Source of the DNA: Tubiluchus corallicola
Lineage: Eukaryota; Priapulida; Priapulimorpha; Priapulimorphida; Tubiluchidae
Assembly (NCBI GenBank): GCA_030141605.1
Contig: JAQGDQ010000844.1
Location: 24,431-88,430 of the forward strand
Length of the DNA: 64,000 bases
Direction of reading: 5' to 3'
The notes under the pieces were generated by a model. The model saw only the letters and a list, made by a program, of their open reading frames with translations, searched no databases and was not told where the DNA came from. A program made the position numbers and the translations under genes. How positions within the stretch are numbered: position 1 is the first letter of the stretch; the number at the start of each line of letters is the position of its first letter. Below, one piece after another: positions 1 through 11,200 of the stretch.

Positions 1-274
1 AAGCAGCTGGTTAAGTAGCTCTGGTCAATTTCATTTTGAAACTAGCATGGCCGACTTTACATTGTTTATGTCGTGCATTTTTATTTAGTTTTTTCCTATC
101 TGATGCTCAAGCATTTCCACTTTATAGTGACTAAATGTGGCTGAATGTGACATGGAATCATCACACTGCCAAATCAACAACTGTTTCAACTGGATAATCA
201 AAGCAAAAACATTGGGACGAAACTTGATGACAAAAACGTAAAAAAGAAAAAACAAAAACAACAAGGTACAGGGA

Positions 275-600
275 GTTTTTTACGCTCAAAGTAAAAGGTG
301 AGTTTTTTACGCTCAACGTAAAAGGTGAGTTTTTTACACTCAAGGTAAAAGGTGAGTTTTTTATGCTCGAGGTAAAAGGTGAGTTTTTTACGCTCAAGGT
401 AAAAGGTGAGTTTTTTACACTCAAGGTGAGATTTTGACACTCAAGGTAAAAGGTGAGTTTTTTACGCTCAAGGTAAAAGGCGAGTTTTTTACACTCATGG
501 TAAAAGGTGAGATTTTTACGCTCAAGGTAAAAGGTGAGTTTTTTATGCTCACCGTAAAAGGTGAGTTTCTTACACTCAAGGTAAAAGGTGAGTTTTTTAC
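275..600. repeat. 27-bp minisatellite
   Basis: About a dozen tandem copies of a 27-bp unit built around AAAAGGTGAGTTTTTTAC followed by GCTCAAGG or variants. One shorter unit breaks the register near 420-440. The unit is a multiple of three and stop-free in some frames, so it produces apparent ORFs on both strands; these are artefacts of the period. The core is shared with the 51-bp array that follows. Confidence 0.92.
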
Positions 601-1145
601 ACGGTTCGTGAGAACACAAAGCAGAATTCGGCTAAAAGGTGAGTTTTTTACACGCTTCGTGAGAACGCAACACCAGAATTCAGCTAAAAGGTGAGTTTTT
701 TACACAGTTCGCGAGAACACAAACCAGAATTCAGCTAAAAGGTGAGTTTTTTACACGCTTCGTGAGAACACAAAAAAGAATTCAGCTAAAAGGTGAGTTT
801 TTTACACGCATCGTGAGAACACAAACCAGAATTCAGCTAAAAGGTGAGTTTTTTACACGCTTCGTGAGAATACAAACCAGAATTCAGCTAAAAGGTGAGT
901 TTTTTACACGCTTCGTGAGAATACAAACCAGAATTCAGCTAAAAGGTGAGTTTTTTACACGCATCGTGAGAACACAAACCAGAATTCAGCTAAAAGGTGA
1001 GTTTTTTACACGCTTCGTGAGAATACAAACCAGAATTCAGCTAAAAGGTGAGTTTTTTACACGGTTCGCGAGAACACAAACCAGAATTCAGCTAAAAGGT
1101 GAGTTTTTTACACAGTTCACGAGAACACAAACCAGAATTCAGCAC
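600..1145. repeat. 51-bp minisatellite sharing the core of the adjacent 27-bp array
   Basis: About ten to eleven copies of a 51-bp unit. Each has the same AAAAGGTGAGTTTTTTAC core plus a longer spacer containing TTCGTGAGAA and CAGAATTCAGCT. The plus frame is open across the whole array (17 codons per unit). It lies beyond the last visible exon of the chloride channel gene, so it is probably in a later intron of that gene, antisense to it. Confidence 0.92.
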
Positions 1146-1159
1146 TTAACAATGGCGTA

Positions 1160-2263
1160 CTGCCAATGTTAAGTGGTTCTGGCAGGATGGGAACTAAAAT
1201 AACTATCAAAGTCAAACATGCAACATGAGTTACCAGGCTGGTTGTGCAGACTTAGCCACATTCGGATGTGAATGCATCCCCCCAAAGAGGTAAATAGCAA
1301 GAATCAGTATGGTGAATGAAACCTCCCAAAAGTGATTAACCGAGCAGTCAACCAAACATTTACTAACTGGATTCAGCACTGTTTAACTTTACTGCCAGTC
1401 ACACATTGTGATCACTCTGTTACTTTTCCTGCCATAACTTATGAATATGGTAAATCTCTTCTATGTGATACTAAAAACTGCAAAAGATACTTTGAGCATT
1501 TACGCCATAAGCTCATAGTACAATTAATGAAAATATCAACACTGTGTATTCAATACTCGACTAGTTGTTCACACCAGTATCAACAAGTTGGTTAAATAAA
1601 GAGGCTGACTCTTGTGAACTCTAGTCGTTTTGTTAACAAACAATCTTATGTCTACTGCAACACATTTCATAGCAGTTGTTATAATATGCCCAATCTCTGT
1701 GGATAGCGTACGTTTTCAATAGCTTAACACTTTATTTCAGAATAATGGAATGTTGATAATAGTAACGCCCTACAGATTAGATAAACAACAGTGAAGTACT
1801 TATAGCTGTCTGCTGTTCTTGAACGAGTGTTACAGAAGACAAGGTCACCTTCGAAAAACCCAAAATATAAGACGTCTTTTCACTGCCATCAGATGCAATA
1901 CCGATGAGACAACAATAATGGTTTCATGCTTCGTTCAATTTTTACCAACATTGGGCCTATTTTTCAATACTAAAAGTCTGAATACTAGACTACGTGGTAA
2001 GAAAATGATATGCATAGTCAGCTGGTCAAGCAAATGTGATATACACGTATGATTGTAACAGACGAGGCAGGAAATACGTTGACCAGACAATAAGGCAACT
2101 GCATGTGCACATTCAGGAATGGGCCAATGTTGAAGCGAAAAGACAGACACACACACAAACTCAAGATTTTCTTTAGCCTTCAAATATTTTGTGGATTTGA
2201 TTTATAGAGTAACAACAGCTAACTTAGAGAAGGAAAAACTGCTAGAAAAAAAACTTAGGTTAC
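1160..2263. other. no gene seen; probable ClC intron
   Basis: AT-rich sequence without a convincing exon on either strand. The next expected chloride-channel exon, which would start with a VLFSIEV-like motif, was sought on the minus strand and not found, so the intron probably continues past base 1. Confidence 0.5.
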
Positions 2264-5200
2264 CTCCAATAGGAGCAGCGAAACTGCAACCGACACCAAC
2301 GGCGCAGGCAGCTGCAAGCATCTCCGTCTTTCTAGACTCGTTCTGAAAAATTCAACAAATGTCAAAATTAATGGTAAAATAATATATATATATATATATA
2401 TATGTATATACATATATATATATATTATTTTACCATTAATATGCAATTTGTTAAATTGTATATATATATATATCATTTTTATTCATACTCCTGTTACAAT
2501 CATATAAAATAAACAAACAGATCAACAAGCAAAATAGCATTAATTAACAAGATTAGTAAGCAATGTGAATATATACAATTAAGTGAGAGTAAGATATGTT
2601 AGTATGGCGTACAACTCATTCCTGTCAAAAAAATCAAAACAATTATGTTCTAGAACCCATATAACTTCTTTAATGAAATTTTTACAGCCCGTATTTGTTC
2701 TTTGCTAACATTACTCCGTACATCTAATGTACAAGAAAAAACTTTAGAAAGAAAATTTTCATTTGTGTAAAAAGTTTTGTACTCGTTAAAAATAGATAAC
2801 AAATTACAACGCATTATAGAAGATGCATGAAATCGAGAATCATGCGCAAAGAAATTGGCTACGTGATTTTCACTACATAAGTAACTATGGTAAAATTTAA
2901 CAAATCGTTTCTGTAACTGTTTAAGAGGGGGGGGGGGGGAACAATATCACTTATAAAAGGAAGACAGTATCTGTGTGATCTAAACGGCAAATTCCAAAGT
3001 TTTCTTACCACAATAAATTGGTTAAGTTACTGAGCTGAAAATATGCTGTTTATAGTTTAATTAGATTCTAAATGCCATTCAAATGTACTTTGAAATCACA
3101 AATATGCTTTATGTGATAAGGCAAAAATAAACTTTGTGAATTTGCAAAAAAATTCTAGCACCCAGTTTTTAAACCGGGCATTCTTTATTACTGAAACCGT
3201 TGATGTTTTAACGATGCATTCAAAGTGAAGAATATTGGAAAATATATCAAACTTGTACACCTCCAGCAAAAAGCATAGCTAGAGTGGATCTCGACCCACA
3301 AATGTCACATTTTTTGGGACAAAATTAGTGAATCTTACACATAGGCAACTCAAAAACTATTTTTTGTTTCCATGTAATCTCACTCTAGTACGTGCACTTT
3401 AATGATTCATAGTTTGTTAAGAAATTAAAGGGCAAATGCCTATAACATTGGTAAAAAAATTAGCAGCGCATGATTCACTAATTCACTTAATATACGTTAC
3501 GTTACTGCAGTAATGTGGGGAATAATAAGCAAAAGAGTACAATGTTCACAAACTGCAATAACTCGAACAATTCAAGTAAGGGTAAACTTACCTCATAAAT
3601 ACCTTTGAAAGAAGTGATGAGTTTACTAAGTAAAGTAGCTACTATACTGGCAATATGTACAAATGGACCCTGGAAGACAATAAGAAAAGCTTCACAAATT
3701 ATCTGTGCATATGAAAATAATTTCCACACATTCAATTAAATACAACCATTTATTTCTACACCTGTAATTTTAACACAGTATTTTAAAGAGCATAGAGAGA
3801 AACAGCAAAGTCAAAAGAATGCAGCCAGTTAAACACACTGGAACAGTCTAGCACTTGATGGGGGTCTTGAAAGGAAATCGATAGCTCTTTAGACAAAGAA
3901 GCAACCAGGCTACAACCTTGGTGTGAGTCTCGTTTACAAATGCTTCTATCAGAATGATAGGCTATAAGTTAATTCGTTCATTTTTTCTGGATCACCCTGT
4001 ATTATAACTTTAAATTGTATGGCAGGTAAAAGCAAAATACAGGATTCTAGTTATACTACATTCCAGATTAACTGTAACATTGATTGCACAAAGATAGTGC
4101 TTTATTTGTGCAAACAATTTCACAGCGAATAGCATAGTACTTTCTTAAATGCATTTTATATCAACTTTTCATGCAGTTTGGCAGTTTGCCAAGTCAAGAT
4201 CCTGTACACTTAGCAATACAGAGCTACTTTGTGGCAGGACCTGACCGCAAAACTAACTTCATATGAAACTTGTTCCTCTGCAACAATGCTTTCAAGTAAA
4301 ATCAACATGCAAAACACAAATTCCCTTCATGCTACAGAAATGCTTTTGTATAACATAACAAATAAAATTCCTTGCAAACTTGGATAAAAACTCAACTTTG
4401 ACTGGAAAAACTACCTCTTTCCCGAGGGGAAGACCACTCCCGAGAGATGAAGTAAGACCAATACACTTTGAGATGAGCGTTCTAAAAGTAAGATATTCTT
4501 TCAAGACCACGCCCCGCAATATTGTCTTCATTTCTGGAATACCAGATCCTGTAAATAAACAAATGTCCACAAAGTAAGTTCCAGCTCAGCACTAAAGATA
4601 CTGTGTCAATCGCACGAACAGGTGTGACTAAGTGCTGTCACCTGGTGATTAAAACAAATAACTAGTTAGCTAGAACATTTTACACTTCTAACCCAAGCAA
4701 AATCTCAGCTAAACAGAATGGGGAGGCACAACACAGTTGGGTTGTCACATATTCAAATCACTACACTGCCATTGATGAGACAGTTTGCATTCACAAGCTG
4801 ATAACGAATTAGTAGTTTATCAGCTAGGGCAAATTTTTTTACAACTTTGGTTTCCTTCTCAATCAAATAACATAAATTATTAAACACATATAGTCTTTCA
4901 CGATAAATCTTCTTTATTGCCCTCGCCATGTCTGCACACACTTCCCTTGTAAAACTTTTCAGATTATTAGTAATTTAAATAATGTTCAAGGTCAACAAAA
5001 GATACATTGAATCGTTTTTTGAATGACTTACAATCAGTCGTCAAACTTACAGTAGTTTCATGCAACAATATTAAGCCTCTATGCTGACCACTAAGTTCAC
5101 AGTCATAAGATTGACCAAGAACCGAATTGTTAAGTTTCTGAAGCACCCCTGCTCGATTGTTCAGTTTAGCAACTAATTCAACATTCTGGTTTTCTAATGC

Positions 5201-8200
5201 AGACAAAGGTACCTCCACGATTACAAAGGCAAGAACGAATAGAAGGAGGCAGGAGGAAATAGCAATTGTTGTTACAGGTAAATATTCAAATTGTGTGCTA
5301 GCATTTGGCTTCAGCAGTTGGTGATGAAGCTTTGATGCCCGAGGCATAAGAAATGGAGATTGGTTGGAAATTATAAAAAAGTCTCAAATGGAATGTAATA
5401 CCCCGAAAACTTGGTTCATAATTATAGTGATCATTTTTAGTTACAGTCAGTATTTAACCCAAATCAATGTCTGCTTAACATGAATAACTTAGACACACAA
5501 TAATTTGTGTAGGCGCATTTGCTGCATAACTTCTAAAACTTTTTCATTTGATTCTTTTTGGAATATTAATGATTTGCATGATTTTTACCAGAGACAGTCC
5601 TCAAGTGGCGTTTTAAAAGTTTCTGACAAAAGTTGAGGGCCATGACAGAAGCACAATTATTGTTAGACAAATGAAAACGAGTGACAGAAGTACAGTGACC
5701 ACAATATGATTTTTACCAGATGACAAAAAGTTCGCCATTGCACAAAAGTTACATTCTTTCTCAACATCTACTATGAATAAAGAGCCGACTAAGCAAAACC
5801 AATACAAGCGCTCATTACCACTTCTCTACTGAGGTCTGCCAAATTAACTTCATTTCCCAAGACGAAAATTACTTACAATTACTCTCTGCTGCACCTTTGA
5901 CATCACTGAGAGCAACAACATTATTAATTTAGAGTAGAGAATGGCTTCAGGTGCTAATAAACCGAACCAGCTGACTAGATGTATGAATAATTCACAACAA
6001 AATCAGCACACGCTAGAGAAATCATCATTGATTTTTAAATGTCTGAAAATCAGTGGCGGTTCGGAAAATCACAGGTTCCACCCCCTGTTTTCACTCAATA
6101 TTATCGCTAATATTCGATATCATGTGTTCTTTTTTGTCTTTAATTCTTTCTCTACACTTGTACACACTGTATCTCGACACTAGGCGGAGGAGCTGCACAA
6201 GCAGCCAACGGTTAGAGGGCGGATGAGGTCTAGTGACCCAACGGCCATGTATAGCGGAGTAAACCTTCCAAATCAGGAGTAGAGCCCCGAAGGCGGACCA
6301 GTGCAGCATGCTCACTGACTCCGGCAGCTCCTGCAGCCAACCTGGTGCCAAACGTATCACTCCGCTTTCCTTTGGACTACACCAGGGAGGAAGAGAGGGG
6401 GTTCCTGTTGACCGGGCAACTCAGGATCTCCATACACCTTGGACAGGCATGCGCCCTGGAGACGTTCAAGAATCGCACAGCCACAGTCGACGCTGCAGCT
6501 CCATCAATGTGATCAATAACTGACTCTCTTAGCGCACACTCCATTGACTTTCGAGACAGAAGGATGCCAACAACAATACTTGTACACACTTGTAAATCCT
6601 TGTACGGAACCAGAGCATGTCACGGAACTGTGCACTTCACAGCTTCAGCAACATGGTGCTTGGCTGCTGTGAGCATGCGGCCATGGGCACATGTCTGAGA
6701 TAAGACGCTGCAAGCTAGGTAGAGAAAGCACTGTCGCTCATGCAGTGTCGATCAAGGAGAAAGTTATTAATCTATTTGCACAAAGTAAACCAAGAAGAAT
6801 GGATTTTGTTTTTAAATGAAAGGATCAATTTAAACTTAAATTAACTTAATAAATTAATTAATTAGATTAATTTAACTTGAACTGTAACGATTTAGGCTAA
6901 TAGTAAGTAAGATATATTTTCTTGTTTAGGATTTTAATGAATTTATGTGTATAAATTTTCTTTTTATATGTTTATTTTGCTTTTCACAATATTAAAACAA
7001 TGGCTAAAAGTTTTCTGAAGCAGCAACACCACAAATTACAGCCACGAGACGCCACTGATGAAAATGCAGATGCAGAGAAGGCTGATCTGAGCTGACCAGA
7101 ACCTGCAAGATTAGTCCTCAACTCCATAAAACACCTTAGATACTTCTTAAGGTGTAAAATGTTCCTCAGGACAGATATAAGAGTTAGATCACTAAAATTA
7201 AAATGATGTAGACAACTGAGGAAAATTATATATATTCTTGTGAAAACCAAATATGCTAGAAATTACAGAAGTACAGTGTCATTGACAGCTAAGATCACAT
7301 TAATGTTGAAAGATGTGGGCTTTAATATTTTATGAAAAACAATAAAAACTTGATTCCTACACAAATTAAAAAACCTGCATATAGGTCAGAGTCCGAAAAA
7401 AGTCTTCGGTAGCAAAAAATTGAAAACGTTTTACTAGCAAGCTACCAGACGTTATTATATAGCACCAAGTTAATATCAAATGTAACTCTGTAGCGAGTTT
7501 CAAGGGTTAATTGGATCCTTCACATGGCTCAAAGGCAGTAACAAGTTCTGTCATAGCCTTTCATTTGGAGCTTGGAAAAGGTAAAGCCTTCGAAACCTCT
7601 TGCAACTGTTTTCACCATTTCAAGCAAAAATTTGCAAACAAAGACGGCAACCCAAATACAAAGTAGATTTCTAATTTACATACCTATTGCTTGTGGTGAC
7701 ACCAAATGTACAAATCCAGTGGAAAAGAGGATAAATACAACAGGAAATATGGTCCACGCAAAAAACTGAGCGGCAGGATAACCATCAAGCTCTTTATACA
7801 GCCATATCCTTGCTGTAAAATATTCAAATTTGATTAACGTAATTACTCTGTACCAGAAAAGGTAGAAATCTGTATAAGTACAGTTAAAGGAAAACAATAC
7901 AAGATTTTAGACAATAACTACTCTGTACCAGAAAAGGTAGTGATCTGTATAAGTACAGTTAAAGGAAAACAATACAAGATTTTAGACCATAACTACTCTG
8001 TACCAGAAAAGGTAGTGATTTGTATAAGTACAGTTAAAGGAAAACAATACAAGATTTTAGACAATAACTACTCTGTACCAGAAAAGGTAGTGATCTGTAT
8101 AAGTACAGTTAAAGGAAAACAATACAAGATTTTAGACCATAACTACTCTGTACCAGAAAAGGTAGTGATCTGTATAAGTACAGTTAAAGGAAAACAATAC

Positions 8201-11200
8201 AAGATTTTAGACCGTAACTACTCTGTACCAGAAAAGGTAGTAATCTGTATAAGTACAGTTAAAGGAAAACAATACATTGATTTTAGACCATAACTACTCT
8301 GTACCAGAAAAGGTAGTGATCTGTATAAATACAGTTAAAGGAAAACAGTACAAGATTTTAGACCATAACTACTCTGTACCAGAAAAAGTAGTAATATGTA
8401 TAAGTACAGTTAAAGGAAATCAATACAAGATTTTAGATAATAATTACTCTGTACCAGAAAAGGTAGTAATTTGTATAAGTACAGTTAAAGGAAAACAATA
8501 CAAGATTTTAGACCATAACTACTCTGTACCAGAAAAGGTAGTAATCTGTATAAGTACAGTTAAAGGAAAACAATACAAGATTTTAGATCATAACTACTCT
8601 GTACCAGAAAAGGTAGTAATCTGTATAAGTACAGTTAAAGGAAAACAATACATTGATTTTAGACCATAACTATTCTATACCAGAAAAGGTAGTAAGCTGT
8701 ATAAATACAGTTAAAGGAAAACAATACAAGATTTTAGACCATAACTACTGTGTACCAGAAAAGGTAGTAATCTGCATAAGTACAGTTAAAGGAAAACACT
8801 ACAAGATTTTAGACCATAACTACTCTGTACCAGAATAGGTAGTGATCTGCATAAATACAGTTAAAGGAAAACAATACATTGATTTTAGACCATAACTATT
8901 CTGTACCAGAAAAGGTAGTAATCTGTATAAATACAATTAAAGGAAAACAATACATTGATTTTAGACCATAACTATTCTGTACCAGAAAAGGTAGTAAGCT
9001 GTATAAATACAATTAAAGGAAAACAATACAAGATTTTAGACCATAACTACTCTGTACCAAAAAAGGTAGTAATCTGTATAAGTACAGTTAAAGGAAAACA
9101 ATACAAGATTTTAGACCATAACTATTCTGTACCAGAAAAGGTAGTAATCTGTATATGTACAGTTAAATGAAAACACTACAAGATTTTAGACCATAACTCA
9201 CAATGATATATCATCTAAAATATTTAACATTGTTTTTAGGTATGATTTACATGAAGTAATTATATTAGATTAGCAGTCCAGTTTTATTAGTTTTTCACTG
9301 ATATGCCCTCTCAGGCACACACTGGGCAAAAAGAGGTGCTGTACCAGTTGTGACGTCAAGGAGAACTTGTCAAGGATCACACACTGACTTAGCGGTAAAC
9401 TTAGAATTAGAATTTATGAATTTTTGGAAATTAAAATCAATGTAAACAGCAGTGCCACATTTCTTTTCTAGTTTTTGCAAGCAGTGTGAAATGCTCGAGA
9501 AGGATTTCTGCCATTGAAAAATTTTCCCACTCGTGCAAGGATTTCTAGCTAGAAGTGCCGAAAAGTGTACAACTTAAGTTCGAGACGTATGCTATTTGTG
9601 ATGCTACTGTTACACTATCAGTTATAATAACTTCAGCTAATAGCATTAGGAATCATATCATTGTACACAGTTCAGTCCACAGTTAATCGTATAACGAAGA
9701 CAATACTTACACTCTTGTGAGGCATGGATGCAAAAGTCCATGGCATAACTGAGAAGGGCCATGAGAATTCCTAAAACGGCAAGAAATATCCAATCCTCGC
9801 CGATCTTGCCGAATATTTTGCCGACGAACCATTGCCACCGTGCTAAAAAGAGCGTGTCTACGTTTAGCAAGCGATATAACACTTGTAAGAAAACAGCAAT
9901 GGTAACTGAGTAAACAGAAAACTGTAACTAGGTAAGAAAAAAACTGCAGACAAAGAACCTGGGAGCAGTGTTGTAAGTTCTTACTACAGTAAGCTCTGCT
10001 TAACTCAAATTTTCGCCTAACTCAAAGAATTTCAGCTGAACAGATGAAATCCATCGTTTTTCCTATAAAAAAATCGCTTAAAACAAAATATATACTCAAA
10101 ATTTTGCCTAACTCAAATAAAAAATTATGGTCCATTTAATCAAAATACATATGATTTACTTTGCCTAACTCAAAAATGCAATTTACACTTTAAAAAAAGA
10201 AAATATTTCGTACAACTCAAAAATGGTATCGTTTAACAGTGTTGTGTACACGTCCTTTTGTAACAAAAAAATCGTGTTTCACTACATAATTTGTTATTCT
10301 TTATGTAATTGTCATCAGATCTCGTCATTTATGTATAGAAAGTCAATATGTATATCTGCCTTCTATTTAGCTCGCCATCTGGTGGAGGGGTTAAGAGTTT
10401 CTATGCTGGAAAATGGTCAACAGCGCCTAACTCAAAGTTTTTTCGGTCCACTTGAATTTGAGTTATGCGGAGTTTACTGTAGTAGGATTCATTTAAAGAT
10501 TATACAAAGTTTTCTCGCATGAACACCGATTAAAATTGTCCAAAGATAGGCTTATAAAGATACGTTTTCAAACCTTATTAAAGCTAGCACTTCCATTACA
10601 AATTAAACAGTTGTTTTGAATGGCATGAAGGAAATGATGTTCACTTTATTCTCGATCAGGTGAAAGTGCATAAACTTTTAAGAAGAACAAAATGCCACAG
10701 CTAGTGTTAAATGATTTTATTCTGCCAAAAAATAAAAGCATAAGAGCACAAATTGTTTAAAGACGCTTTTCATGTAATTTCTCTTTCTGCTTACTTTTTA
10801 AACGGGTAACCCAAACTTTTTCGTAGCGATGAAAGCCCGGCGGAGGTTGCCTCCTTTCCTGTTTCTCTGATTTTATTCGTTCCGCTTCCTTGCGTGCGAA
10901 TTCTCCAAGATCCTTCCGGTAGTGGCCATACATCTAGAAGCAAAACAAGAGTATTAATCACTGTAAGTGATTTAGGCCAATCTGGCCAATATACCATCAC
11001 TTTCTCAAGTGCTCCAGGAAATTTCAAGGATGATCTTTGGCAATGGAAGCATATTCAGTTTACTACCGCAAATGAGCCAAAAACGACTACGCAACACAAA
11101 AATGAACGCTGTGAAATTGTGATCACAACATTTGTTAGTTCAGAATCATGCAACGAGCTTCAAATACAATTTCTTTACGACTGCCACAACTGTAAACTGA

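Noticed and set aside
161-1172. Open frames with K-G-E-F-F or N-S-P-F-T repeats
   Set aside because: By-products of the 27- and 51-bp minisatellites.
7940-9170. Open frames repeating 25 residues (I-C-I-S-T-V-K...)
   Set aside because: The array is inside a ClC intron, on the other strand, and the frame changes at the 76-bp units.
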